DNA of 64,000 bases from Paraglaciecola sp. L3A3 (GCF_009796765.1 NZ_CP047023.1:3021501-3085500), one strand, 5' to 3'. Shown: positions 1 through 8,795, counted from the stretch's first letter. Made by a program: numbers and translations. The notes: generated from the sequence alone by a model not told the origin.

Positions 1-1067
1 TCACCACCGCCAATTAACGCGGTTAAATAATCTCTATTTATAGTGAAAGGTTTTGAGGTTAAGGTACCTAGCAGACGGTTATCAAAGGTTGAATTTGATT
101 GGTCTTTAACCAAACGAGAATCAGCAATTCTATTACCCGCCTTTTGTGAGGGTTGATTGTTAAAAGCATTGTTATAAGGTGAAGCTTCTTCAACAAATGC
201 ACGCCCTGTGGCCTGCCATTTACCTAGACCATTTTCAAAATCATCATAAACAATATCTGCTCGTTCACTTTTATCAGGATTAAAAACCACAGTACTGTCT
301 AATCTGAGTCCGCCATTGTCTAAAGTAGACAAGCTATTAAGCAGTTTGCCATCTGTAATCTTGCGGTATGTTTTCGATTCGGTAAATACTGCGTTTTCTA
401 TCCATCCAGTTAAATCAAATGATACGGCAGCGTTAGAAGTATTCTTAACTGAAAAATTTAAAATGGTAGCTGGATAAGCAGAGTCATCCACGTTTAACGG
501 CATAAATGGAGAAAAGGCCTCAAGATTAACCTCTACAGGTAAGTCATCATCCTGATAAGTGACGTTACCAATGGGGTATTGGCCTTTAAACTGAATTTTA
601 TCTATGCCATGGCGATCTAATATTTTACTAACGGTTTTACCTTGTGATTGTGTGGTTAACACGAATCCATGCTCAATATCTCGTGCCCCTTTGTCGTTTC
701 CCTTACTGCGTTCATAGGGAAATTCGTAGGCTTCTTCCCCTTTTAAATTTTTTAAAATGTTGTAATTTAAATTGAAGATATCCCAAAACCAAAGTTTGCC
801 ATCGCCTCCCAAATACAATTGCCCGGCGCCAATACCGCCAACTGGCATGCCTATATATTCAAAGTTGTTCGAATTGTTTTTGCTATACACCAGAGGTTGC
901 CCTCTTTGTGTTAAAACTTGCGGAAAATTAGCTGGAAAATTCTTCACTGTCGGGGTTTTGCCATCACTACTTAACTGCAATTTCTGCATAATAGTGTTTG
1001 ACTGATCCTGGCCATAAGTGAATCCATTGGTAAACAGTAGCACTATTAAGACAAATAAATTTTTCAA
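1..1067 (-). CDS. GH116-type glycosidase (GBA2_N-like), 3' truncated by window edge
   Basis: I read this gene by translating the minus strand; it runs off the window after about 355 codons. It begins MKNLFVLIVLLF..., a clear Sec signal peptide, from a TTG start at 1067 preceded by AGAGGTG. No ATG lies before the signal peptide. The segment MPVGGIGAGQLYLGGDG and the later stretch GQYPIGNVTYQDDDLPV followed by EAFSPFMPLN are typical of the N-terminal domain of GH116 enzymes (beta-glucosidase/glucosylceramidase-like). At about residue 275 a segment YDDFENGLGKWQATGRAF opens what looks like an inserted jelly-roll module ending NRDYLTALIGGG. The catalytic (alpha/alpha)6 domain lies outside the window, so substrate cannot be judged. 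It is on the same strand as the ThuA gene but a hairpin separates them. Confidence 0.72.
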   Translation of the reverse strand, partial: MKNLFVLIVLLFTNGFTYGQDQSNTIMQKLQLSSDGKTPTVKNFPANFPQVLTQRGQPLVYSKNNSNNFEYIGMPVGGIGAGQLYLGGDGKLWFWDIFNLNYNILKNLKGEEAYEFPYERSKGNDKGARDIEHGFVLTTQSQGKTVSKILDRHGIDKIQFKGQYPIGNVTYQDDDLPVEVNLEAFSPFMPLNVDDSAYPATILNFSVKNTSNAAVSFDLTGWIENAVFTESKTYRKITDGKLLNSLSTLDNGGLRLDSTVVFNPDKSERADIVYDDFENGLGKWQATGRAFVEEASPYNNAFNNQPSQKAGNRIADSRLVKDQSNSTFDNRLLGTLTSKPFTINRDYLTALIGGG

Positions 1068-1420
1068 AGACACCTCTTTTATGTAGCAAAAACACAGGTT
1101 CAGAGCACTTTACATATAGTTTTGTTTTTCAATTTAAATTATGTGTAAAGTTAAAATCATTAAGTGTGATTATTAACTAGCCGAGGGCTTTAGTCAAAAA
1201 GATCAAAATCAGCTATTTAAGACATTAACTATATAAATCAACGGATTAAACAAAAAACATAAAGTTATGAAATTTAACTTCTGCATTACTTTTATTTAAC
1301 AAATGACTATTAAGGCGGTTATCGAGGAAATGACTGAGAACGGAAGGAAGTGACGATAAATCGATTTTTTACTTAGATATAGACGCCAGCTTAAATGCTG
1401 GCGTCGTATTTTAGTTGCTG
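1068..1420. other. Intergenic region between ThuA-type gene and GH116 gene
   Basis: This 353-base AT-rich gap holds the putative terminator hairpin at 1382-1405. It must also hold the promoter of the GH116 gene if that gene is transcribed independently. I see no open reading frame with a credible start, no repeat and no RNA gene. Confidence 0.6.
1382..1405 (-). terminator. Hairpin downstream of ThuA-type gene
   Basis: A perfect 9-bp stem, GACGCCAGC and GCTGGCGTC around a 6-base TTAAAT loop, lies just after the stop codon of the minus-strand gene ending at 1421. A T-rich stretch follows on the plus strand and only a mixed AT stretch on the minus strand, so efficiency is uncertain. Confidence 0.55.
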
Positions 1421-4400
1421 TTATTGATGAATAAAACTAACCGAAAATATATTGGCTGTGGCGGTATCAGCTTTAACTTCAGGTAAAGTCACAGTCAAAA
1501 ATAAAGGTGTTTTTTCATTGATAGGTGCAAACGCCAAAGTAAGATCAACATCTGCGTAGGGTTTTAAGTTCTTGCCATAAGTAAATTTACCTGAGGCAAT
1601 CACTTTGCCTCGTTTACTACCCATTCTTAGTGAAAACTGAGCGTCATCAGGTAACCAGTCCAAATACTTTTGTTTGATTTGTAACCCTTTCACTTGAGTT
1701 AAATCAAAAGTCCCAAGAGATAAAGTGGTATTTTCACCAGAGAAGATCACCGATTCCACTCCGCCACCAGCAAAGACAATGCCTTTAGTTTTACCCGCAG
1801 ATTCAAATAACTCTCTGGCTAATAAAGTAGCAGAGCGTAACGCAAATTCATTTTGGCGTTTTATCGCAGACATACCATTGGCAACTTGGTCGGTATAACT
1901 GACACGTAATGCATAATGACCATCTTTACTAACAACAGGTAACTTGCCCGTAAGTGGCAAGCTCGGCACTTTAGACTTATTCAGTAAAATATACTGACTT
2001 AAGGTTGTGCGTATCTGGTCTGACAAAAAGTCGTGTGCTGGCATTTGATGTTGCCCCCACTTACCTGTACTACCTGATGCTATGCTATTTTTCAAATACT
2101 CCATGGCATTATCTAAACTGGCGTATTTGTCGGCAATTTTTTGAAAAGAAGGCCCAACAGAAACAGCTTGCTCTTGGTGACAACCAATACACAAATGTTT
2201 TTTGGTGGCTGCACGACCTGGTCCAAAAGGATCATTGGCCAAATGCCCGACCGCTTTTTCAACCGCTGCTCCGTCATTTTTCACCAAAGCAATATCCACT
2301 TGGGCAAACTCAGCAGAGTCTTGGCTAATCACGCCATCTTCTAAATCACTAATATTCACTTGATATTCATGAGTTGAAATATTTGGCCAGATAAAGTCTT
2401 GATTCCCTTTAACACTAATATCAATACTAGGTGGTGCGTTGCCTACTTCGATTAACTGCATAGCAGTATGAGTAGCTCCAGCCTTGTCGATTGCCGTTAG
2501 TGCGACTGCATATCGGCCATTATCTTGGATATTAAATACAGTCTCTAGCCCCTGTTTTTTTTCTGCGCCAGTAAAATCAGCTGTAGCAACACTTTGTTGT
2601 GCCGTTAACTGAGTTAATTGCCAACTAAAAGTCAGGGGATCTAGGTCGGGATCAGTTGAATTAACAGCCGACAAGTCAACAGTTAAAGGTGCAACACCTT
2701 GGGTTACAGCAGTTTGTATTTTTGCCGTCGGCGCTCTGTTACCGGCACCTGTATAAACCAGTCGAGACAATCTTGCATCAGGATTATTCGCATGCCATTT
2801 AGCGCCGTATTCCAATACATATAATTGACCTTTAGCGCTAAATTTTAAATCAATTGGTGCGATTAATTCAGCTTCAGGGGCAAACTCTTCGATTTTGTAT
2901 ATATCACCGTTTTTATCACTAAATACCACTTTCACCCAACGACGCATAAAATCAGAAATAAACAAACCGCCATCGTAGTAACTCGGTAAAGCCCCCTCAC
3001 CTTTCTTAGTTCGGTACACACCCGCCACTAACGCATTACGAGAGCCTGCTCCTAATTCAGGAAACTTGGCAGATTGACTATAGGGATACCAAATATAAGC
3101 GGGTTGCGCAGGCGGTAACCTTTCTAAGCCAGTATTACGCGGCGACGTATTACGTGGACTTAACGGGTTATTCCATTTACCAGGCTTTTTAGTGTCGTAG
3201 TTAAATTGGCGATAAGACTTATTGTTAGCAATAAATAACGGCCAACCAAAGTTACCCGCTTTACGTACACGGTTAACTTCGTCATATCCTTTTGAGCCAT
3301 GTTCGTCATTGTCTGCTTTACTGTCTGGCCCCACATCGCCGTAGTACAAGGTTTTTTCTTGATCATCAAAGGCTAAGGTATATGGGTTACGGGTACCCAT
3401 AACATATATTTCAGGTTTACCTTTTGCAGCATCAGCAAATAAATTACCTTGAGGAATGGTATAACTACCATCGGCTTGCGGTTTAATACGTAATATTTTA
3501 CCGCGAAAATCTTGAGTATTGCCTGACGAACGATACGCATCGTGAGCATCTCGGCCATCTCTAAAATCAGCAGGACCGACACCAAAGGCTTCAAATGGAT
3601 TGGTATTATCGCCTAAAGCAATATATAAATTGCCTTCGCCGTCAAACTCCATATTGCCACCAGTGTGACAACATGTATCTTCGTTGCTGGTTTCTAACAT
3701 ATTCACCACTGAACTATTATCCAGCTTGCCATCTACTATTGTAAAGCGTGAAACTCTTTGTAATGGCCCCGCCCCTGCAACATTTGAAGGTACGTTATAC
3801 ATCATATAAACAAACTGATTAGTAGCAAAGTTAGGATCAAGCGCCACAGTTAATAAACCAAACTCACCAAATCCTACTGCAGAAAACACATCCACTTTAC
3901 CAATCTGCTCAACGTTATTGGTTTGCGTATCAAACCAATGCACTTGACCTTTACGTTCAATAAATATCACCCCATTACCGTCTTGAGTAATATCTAAACT
4001 GACTGGCTCTTTTAAATTATCTAACAGTGTTTCTTTAACAAAACGATTCGGTTCAGGCCTTGATTTTGTATAGTCTCTGACGTTATTGCCAATAGCATAT
4101 TCAATACCGCCTAGAAGGTGCTTCATATATAAAGGCTTTTTGAAGTTTTCAGCATTGTGGCCAATGCCGGTATAAAACGAACGGCCACCATCAAAGTCGT
4201 GATACCAAGCAATAGGATGATAACCATTATGACCCCCACCATTGTATGAGGTTTCGTCTACCTTCATTAAATCAATGCGACGATCTGACAAACTTTCAAA
4301 GTCGTACCATTCGTCGGCCATCAAAAAATTATCTGGGAAATCAGTGGTCGAAGCATGAGATTTATTAATCACTTGAATACGAGCCGTTTGCACATTCGAC

Positions 4401-4861
4401 GGAGTATTAGGATGACTAGCAAACACAGCCCCCACTAATCGGCGATACCAAATCCAATCACCACGCCACTCAGTATCAGTAGCGGCATGAATGCCAACAA
4501 ATCCACCGCCCGCTTGAATATAACGCTCCATTGCTACTTGTTGTGGTTGATTCAAAATATCACCAGTGGTATTTAAAAACACTAAGGCTGAAAATTCTGA
4601 CAAATTAGTATCGTTAAAAATTGCCGCATCTTCAGATACCGTCACTTCGATACCTTTTTTAACTAACGCTTGTTTTAAAAGCTCCGTGCCAGGCTCGATA
4701 GACTTATGTCGGTAGCCCATAGTTTTACTAAAAATAAGTACCTTTTCTGTAGCATTCATTTTTACCGGCTGAGATTCTTTGGTTTCAGTACCACAACCCA
4801 CCAGAGCTAAACCTAGGTTAACAACAAATAATACGGCAACAAACCGCGACAAGCTTTTCAT
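1421..4861 (-). CDS. ThuA / sorbosone-dehydrogenase-like / PKD / cytochrome c lipoprotein
   Basis: The start is set at 4861, giving 1146 aa, because MKSLSRFVAVLF...LVGCG is a lipoprotein signal with the lipidated Cys at residue 23; the longer frame adds 47 unlikely residues. Domains in order: ThuA-like glutamine-amidotransferase-fold domain (about 40-265, with GGGFVGIHAATD and GIGHN); a six-bladed glucose/sorbosone dehydrogenase propeller (about 290-700, with GNMEFDGEGNLYIALGD and RNPYTLAFD); a PKD domain (about 715-805); a c-type haem domain with CIGCH (near residue 895) and a likely Met ligand in QMPAH; and a C-terminal beta domain. This multi-domain type is common in marine carbohydrate-degrading bacteria and is thought to oxidise sugars or sugar derivatives in the periplasm. 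The substrate is unknown. Confidence 0.8.
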   Translation of the reverse strand: MKSLSRFVAVLFVVNLGLALVGCGTETKESQPVKMNATEKVLIFSKTMGYRHKSIEPGTELLKQALVKKGIEVTVSEDAAIFNDTNLSEFSALVFLNTTGDILNQPQQVAMERYIQAGGGFVGIHAATDTEWRGDWIWYRRLVGAVFASHPNTPSNVQTARIQVINKSHASTTDFPDNFLMADEWYDFESLSDRRIDLMKVDETSYNGGGHNGYHPIAWYHDFDGGRSFYTGIGHNAENFKKPLYMKHLLGGIEYAIGNNVRDYTKSRPEPNRFVKETLLDNLKEPVSLDITQDGNGVIFIERKGQVHWFDTQTNNVEQIGKVDVFSAVGFGEFGLLTVALDPNFATNQFVYMMYNVPSNVAGAGPLQRVSRFTIVDGKLDNSSVVNMLETSNEDTCCHTGGNMEFDGEGNLYIALGDNTNPFEAFGVGPADFRDGRDAHDAYRSSGNTQDFRGKILRIKPQADGSYTIPQGNLFADAAKGKPEIYVMGTRNPYTLAFDDQEKTLYYGDVGPDSKADNDEHGSKGYDEVNRVRKAGNFGWPLFIANNKSYRQFNYDTKKPGKWNNPLSPRNTSPRNTGLERLPPAQPAYIWYPYSQSAKFPELGAGSRNALVAGVYRTKKGEGALPSYYDGGLFISDFMRRWVKVVFSDKNGDIYKIEEFAPEAELIAPIDLKFSAKGQLYVLEYGAKWHANNPDARLSRLVYTGAGNRAPTAKIQTAVTQGVAPLTVDLSAVNSTDPDLDPLTFSWQLTQLTAQQSVATADFTGAEKKQGLETVFNIQDNGRYAVALTAIDKAGATHTAMQLIEVGNAPPSIDISVKGNQDFIWPNISTHEYQVNISDLEDGVISQDSAEFAQVDIALVKNDGAAVEKAVGHLANDPFGPGRAATKKHLCIGCHQEQAVSVGPSFQKIADKYASLDNAMEYLKNSIASGSTGKWGQHQMPAHDFLSDQIRTTLSQYILLNKSKVPSLPLTGKLPVVSKDGHYALRVSYTDQVANGMSAIKRQNEFALRSATLLARELFESAGKTKGIVFAGGGVESVIFSGENTTLSLGTFDLTQVKGLQIKQKYLDWLPDDAQFSLRMGSKRGKVIASGKFTYGKNLKPYADVDLTLAFAPINEKTPLFLTVTLPEVKADTATANIFSVSFIHQ

Positions 4862-5227
4862 ATATACACGACCTAAGATAAGGATTTTACAAATTCGAGG
4901 AGCAGATATACTACTTTCGTATGACTTTGAGTCAATAGTTAACGAATTGTTATTTAGGTAAAAATATTGATATCCCAGTAAGGCAAAGGCCTCGCCCAAC
5001 ATTACGATTTATCACACAGTCATTAACATATCTGTTAATGACGTTAAAAATATTATTGCCAGCACTGAAAAGCCCCACTGGCTAAATTTTTTGCTCAAAT
5101 AAGCAACAATCAAACTAAAAATTCGTTATTTAGTGACCTTTTGTAACAATATTTAGTGTTAATCATTATTCCTTATTGGTGGGCCTGTGTTAGAATGCCT
5201 GCGTTGGTGGTTTGCAACCAACGCCTT
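4862..5227. other. Intergenic region upstream of ssrA and the ThuA gene (divergent)
   Basis: This 366-base spacer separates a minus-strand gene from the plus-strand tmRNA, so it should contain promoters in both directions. Near its right end are a possible -10 box TAGAAT (5191-5196) for ssrA and an 8-bp inverted repeat just before the tmRNA. Nothing protein-coding is visible. Confidence 0.55.
5201..5224 (+). promoter_or_regulatory. Inverted repeat immediately upstream of tmRNA 5' end
   Basis: GCGTTGGT at 5201-5208 and ACCAACGC at 5217-5224 form a perfect 8-bp stem around an 8-base loop. The repeat ends 3 bases before the mature tmRNA 5' end and begins 4 bases after a TAGAAT -10-like hexamer at 5191-5196. 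It could be a leader hairpin of the precursor RNA, guiding RNase P processing, or an operator. The sequence alone does not decide. Confidence 0.45.
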
Positions 5228-5585
5228 GGGGCTGATTTTGGATTCGACAAGACTCTAGACGCTTTAGGTGCATGTCGAGGAGCGGTTTGCCTCGTAAAAA
5301 GCCGCATTTAAATAGTCGCAAACGACGAAAACTACGCACTAGCCGCTTAATAACCGGCAGTGCCCTTCCACTCATACTCTTTCTGCTAGTAGAGGTTCGG
5401 AAGGTCATCCCAGCAGGATAGCGAGGGAACCTTGTCTAAGGGTGAACCGCGAAATAGTATTAGGCCAGCTGCAACGAAATCCTGTTTGTCGGAGTTCCAC
5501 GTAGTTAAATAAAAGACAAAATAAACATGTAGTACCGACGGTTGACGTTTTTTGGACGCGGGTTCGAGTCCCGCCAGCTCCACCA
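5228..5585 (+). ncRNA. ssrA: tmRNA (transfer-messenger RNA)
   Basis: The 5' end GGGGCTGATTTTGGATTCGA and the 3' end, a T-arm GGTTCGAGTCCC followed by GCCAGCTCCACCA, pair as a tRNA-like acceptor stem, GGGGCTG with CAGCTCC, with an encoded CCA. The tag reading frame starts at the resume codon GCA (5318) and ends with TAA at 5348-5350, encoding ANDENYALAA, the same tag as in Escherichia coli. The total length of 358 nt is normal for a one-piece tmRNA. It rescues stalled ribosomes together with SmpB. Reading frames in this stretch on the opposite strand are not genes. The 3' end of ssrA is a common integration site, and the next 8.5 kb is accessory in character. Confidence 0.97.
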
Positions 5586-5592
5586 ACTGAAT

Positions 5593-5622
5593 AAAAAAAG
5601 GCTGATTTATCAGCCTTTTTTT
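5593..5622 (+). terminator. Rho-independent terminator of ssrA
   Basis: Seven A, GGCTGA, a TTTA loop, TCAGCC and seven T form a textbook symmetrical terminator 7 bases after the tmRNA CCA end. It can work in both directions. Confidence 0.93.
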
Positions 5623-5833
5623 ATGCCTGAAATAAAGTGATGTAGAGCAGAATAAAGCAGAATGTTACAGACTAAACAGCATGGTGCAGTATGAAGCAAA
5701 AGATTAAAAGCTATTCACCACAGAGGCTTTGCTACACAGAGCAAAGCCAACTGCAGATCCTAGTAAATAGGAGGTAGGAAATAGTTTAAAGATTGAACTG
5801 GCACAAGATCATCACCCAACCTCAAAGCCTGTC

Positions 5834-5858
5834 ATTCCTGCATGTTGTTAGCAGGAAT
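5834..5858. repeat. REP-like palindrome (ATTCCTGC...GCAGGAAT)
   Basis: ATTCCTGC and GCAGGAAT form an 8-bp stem with a 9-base loop inside the GTCATTCCTGC...GCAGGAATCC context that recurs as an intergenic palindrome in many gammaproteobacteria. A degenerate half (CCGTCATTCCTG) occurs again near 9820. Confidence 0.55.
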
Positions 5859-5904
5859 CCATTGTAAGCAGTGGCTAGTTACGATTTTAGAACTACGAGC
5901 TTAA

Positions 5905-6105
5905 AAGCAAAAGACTAAAAGCATTGAACCACAGAGACTAAGCTTCACAGAGGGCACAGAGAAAACACCTAAAATTGGGCTGGTTTAAGTCCTGCCCTTA
6001 TCTATGAATTTACATTTAACGACCCAAAATCCGCCGAATTTCGACTAACTCAATTCAATACTCAGTCCATCTTAAATTGTATTTATTTAATATGGCGATG
6101 ACCAT
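5905..6105. repeat. Dispersed intergenic repeat, copy A
   Basis: The stretch from AAAAGCAAAAGACTAAAAGC to about 6105 is a long version of a repeat seen several times between ssrA and 14.1 kb. Its core 5938-6003 is identical over 66 bases to 10978-11043 (copy B). Its right part, starting near 6009 with TTTACATTTAACGA and running through CTAACTCAATTCAA, matches the right part of copy C near 13989-14080. It is not coding. Confidence 0.75.
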
Positions 6106-6455
6106 TTTGTTCTTTTGTTCACCATTTTCCGCAGAGACAGGTGATTAACGTAAAATAATCTTGTTCTAACTCCGATATTCACGATATTTCAGAAGTAAGG
6201 ATTAGCAAAAGAAGATGAAATGAATCTGTATTTTATGAGCACAATGAAAAAGCTAATTTGACAAAGTAATTTCTAATTTTATTTTGTCCGAGTTACTACC
6301 TATACCCAAGTACTGCAAGCTTTTTGCTTTACGGAAAAGTTTGGTCTAACTTTAGAAATGGTTCATCCATATTTTTATAAAAGGATTTTAAAATTAAAAC
6401 TCTACTCAAAATAACTCATTACATTCGAAATTTTTTCATACCTACCGAACGCAAA

Positions 6456-7100
6456 TTGTTAGTGTCAATAATAGTATTTATTTTTTCTAATGATATATTT
6501 GCACAACAGGCAGATTCGTCCCCAATAATTGCTGAACAAATATTTCTAGGTTCAGTTTCCCAAGCTGACATATCGCTTGCGGACAATACTGACTCTGGTC
6601 ATATCGCAGGTGTTATACCCCAACTCCTGCCACAAGCAGATGCAGTACTTCCTACTAGTGAAGAAGTACTTAGCAAAGAAGCTGAACATAATGCAAAATC
6701 ACTTTTTGAAATATGTGTCTCTAATTCTGGGAAGGAAAAAATCAAGTTAGACAATCCTATTTACTATTTATGTGATTCCTATATTAAAAACCAAATCAAA
6801 CGAATGAAAACCACTACAGATATTCAATCGTATTATCTGAAAATAAGACTCGAGCAAAAAGATAGAAGTGCTGAGGTCAAATTTATTGTCTTTTCCATGA
6901 TTTTTGTAGCGTTAATTTTGGCAACGATTCAAATTGGGTTTGGAGTTTTTGGGACTTCCAAAAATGGCAATTTGGAAAGTGAAATAGAAGTCAGTTTTAA
7001 CAAACTAAAACTAACCTCTTCAATATCAGGATTTATTCTATTGGCTATTTCATTTTTGTTCTTTTCTCTTTACATATCTCACGTTTACACCATTCAATGA
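6456..7100 (+). CDS. Unrecognised membrane protein with signal peptide and two TM helices
   Basis: I do not recognise this 214-aa protein. It begins with a signal-like hydrophobic segment (LVSIIVFIFSNDIFAQQ) and has a polar periplasmic-type region to about residue 140 containing two Cys. It ends with two TM helices (about 143-165 and 188-210) flanking a short strand-like segment SEIEVSFNKLKLTSS. The annotated start is TTG at 6456 with no clear ribosome binding site. An AAGGA at 6381-6385 sits 7 bases before an in-frame ATT at 6393, which would give a complete charged signal-peptide N-terminus, so an ATT start is possible. The C-terminal TM-strand-TM layout resembles that of the protein at 7601-8257. 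Confidence 0.6.
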   Translation: MLVSIIVFIFSNDIFAQQADSSPIIAEQIFLGSVSQADISLADNTDSGHIAGVIPQLLPQADAVLPTSEEVLSKEAEHNAKSLFEICVSNSGKEKIKLDNPIYYLCDSYIKNQIKRMKTTTDIQSYYLKIRLEQKDRSAEVKFIVFSMIFVALILATIQIGFGVFGTSKNGNLESEIEVSFNKLKLTSSISGFILLAISFLFFSLYISHVYTIQ

Positions 7101-7600
7101 TTTGTATGCGGTTAGGTCATTGACCATCCCCTATACACATTTTTGTCTTAGTATGAAATGCGAAGCTAAATCGCGCTCAGGCCTTCCCTTAAAGAATGAC
7201 AGTACTAGTTCTGAAAATGGTCACCGTAAGTATCATGGAAACGCTAGCACTGTCCCTGTGACTCCTGAGGAAAAGAAAAAGGTATCAATAAACTCAACTA
7301 GAAAAAGTCAAAAGCCTGTCACTGAGAACACCGAGAAAAGATATAACAACAGGCTTTATTATTTAATTAAAAATCAATATCCTCCCCTAACAGCTAGCCA
7401 GTAAAATCAATGCACTCAGATTTAACGATTAATAATTATATCAAGTTTCAACAATCCTGCCCTCCCACACAGTTCCAGTTGCTTCACTAAATTCATCATA
7501 TAGATGGCGAACATAGTTACGTTGTCATAGTATTAAAATACGTCTGGTAGGAACTCAATGCTGACGGCAAATCATTTTAATAAAGATAAAAGGCTAACCT
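7101..7600. other. Intergenic region with hairpin and repeat fragment
   Basis: A 500-base gap. It holds a degenerate fragment of the dispersed repeat (around 7301-7345: AAAAGTCAAAAGCCTGTCAC..., ACACCGAGAAAAGATAT) and a 9-bp stem AAAGCCTGT (7311-7319) / ACAGGCTTT (7349-7357) followed by TT-rich sequence. The hairpin could terminate the upstream gene. A 100-codon open frame here starts with TTG, has no ribosome binding site and overlaps the repeat, so it is not called. Confidence 0.5.
7311..7357 (+). terminator. Possible terminator hairpin after the 6456-7100 gene
   Basis: AAAGCCTGT and ACAGGCTTT are perfect 9-bp arms separated by 29 bases; the right arm runs into TTTATTATTTAATT. The loop is long and part of it is repeat sequence, so this is tentative. 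Confidence 0.4.
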
Positions 7601-8257
7601 ATGCAAGGAATGAAATACGCGACAACTTTTTTTCTCGGTGTAATTGCTCCCACACTCATATTAGTTATGGCTTATCTACAAATTGGGTCGACGAGCGACT
7701 CGTTAAATGAAAAGACAACCACCGCCGATGTCATAACTGAATTTAAATCCTTGCAGGACATAGGGAATGGGAATGACTATCAGCTTTTGTCTTTGATGTT
7801 GGTCGAACACGGCAACATCAAAACAGTCGAAAACAAACAACGTATGAAAGTCGCAGTTATCTGCATTGGTTTTGCTGTGATAAGTGTAGGCCTGGCTGTA
7901 TTTGTTCTTGGTTTTAAAGAACCTCGAACGGGGCCAACAGATTTACACTCCCATAATATAGTTGGCGAAGCAGGTGGTATGAGTATTGATATCAGAACCA
8001 GTTCTACTGGCGTGTTAGTGTTTGTGGTCGGTGCCATTATGGCGACAATTGGAGGGGTTCTGCCTAACACGTATCAAGGTTCGGGTATACCTGGGTATAT
8101 ACATACGACTGAAACTAGCGTTATTCCAGCGGAAGTAGAGGAAATGCTAGCTCTGTTGAACACAAACCACAATGCTTATAAAGACTGTAAGCAAACAGAT
8201 ATTGAAAATTGTTTTGAAACTCTATTCGCAGAACTGAATTCGGAGTACTTGAAATGA
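7601..8257 (+). CDS. Unrecognised membrane protein, three TM segments
   Basis: A 218-aa protein of unknown function with an ATG start preceded by AAAGG at a 7-base spacing. Hydrophobic helices lie at about 5-27, 81-105 (VAVICIGFAVISVGLAVFVL) and 134-155 (TGVLVFVVGAIMATIGGVL). Between the second and third is a short hydrophilic loop ending in a strand-like GGMSIDIRTSS. A soluble tail with two Cys follows. The helix-strand-helix layout parallels the gene at 6456-7100, suggesting distant homologues or at least a shared membrane module; this is inference. Its TGA stop overlaps the ATG of the next gene (ATGA), so the two are translationally coupled. Confidence 0.65.
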   Translation: MQGMKYATTFFLGVIAPTLILVMAYLQIGSTSDSLNEKTTTADVITEFKSLQDIGNGNDYQLLSLMLVEHGNIKTVENKQRMKVAVICIGFAVISVGLAVFVLGFKEPRTGPTDLHSHNIVGEAGGMSIDIRTSSTGVLVFVVGAIMATIGGVLPNTYQGSGIPGYIHTTETSVIPAEVEEMLALLNTNHNAYKDCKQTDIENCFETLFAELNSEYLK

Positions 8258-8613
8258 TAAATATAGCTAAAGTTGCATTGTCTATTGGTATAACGATATT
8301 TTCCTCATGCCTATTGGCACAAGACAATGCAACCATCGAAAGTCTTTTGGCTAAATATAAACAACCAAACCAATTAAACTGTACAAAACCCACAACAAAA
8401 GTTGAAAAAGATACCTGCTTATTAAAAAAATATTCTTCAAAAAGTCAACGTACATCTGGCGGTATCCCCCCAATCAATAAGAGAAAAATTGAAGATATTT
8501 TACGCTCTGCACAAGGCTTAGATATTGAAAAGTTTAGCAAGATGACACCAGAAGACATACAAAGCTTGAGCAAAATGCTAGAGAAGGCAAATACCTTAAC
8601 TATTGAGGAATAG
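8254..8613 (+). CDS. Unrecognised small secreted protein
   Basis: A 119-aa protein with an N-terminal Sec signal (MINIAKVALSIGITIFSSCLLAQ), probably cleaved after LLA. The mature part is polar, with two Cys (about 46 and 57) and a C-terminal region that looks helical. It overlaps the stop of the upstream membrane protein by 4 bases (ATGA), so the two form an operon and may work together at the cell envelope. I do not recognise a family. A stem of GTTAAGGTATT-like sequence follows the stop at about 8592-8640. Confidence 0.6.
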   Translation: MINIAKVALSIGITIFSSCLLAQDNATIESLLAKYKQPNQLNCTKPTTKVEKDTCLLKKYSSKSQRTSGGIPPINKRKIEDILRSAQGLDIEKFSKMTPEDIQSLSKMLEKANTLTIEE

Positions 8614-8795
8614 TTAAGGTATTCCATGCAGTAAAATTTACTGCATTTTTGTCACTCGGCTATAATTTTCAGCCCTAAACGATGGATTTTACTTTCAACG
8701 AACCTAACCCTGCAGATCTTTAACAATTTGGTAATTATCTAGCCAGACATTACACTCTTGGCTGATTACTTATTTCAACAGTATTAAGGATAACT

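Larger units (their letters stand above)
5586..6455. other. Intergenic region with terminator, REP-like hairpin and dispersed repeat copy
   Basis: About 870 bases without a supported gene. It contains the ssrA terminator, a REP-like hairpin (5834-5858) and a full copy of the dispersed CACAGAG repeat (about 5905-6105). The right end, 6378-6455, may contain the true 5' end of the next gene. I found no integrase remnant and no duplicate of the tmRNA 3' end. Confidence 0.6.

Noticed and set aside
5190..5586. Two minus-strand open frames
   Set aside because: They lie within the tmRNA gene on the opposite strand and have no initiation signals.
7102..7404. Open frame of about 100 codons on the plus strand
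   Set aside because: It starts with TTG with no ribosome binding site, overlaps a fragment of the dispersed repeat and a hairpin, and its product has no domain or membrane pattern.
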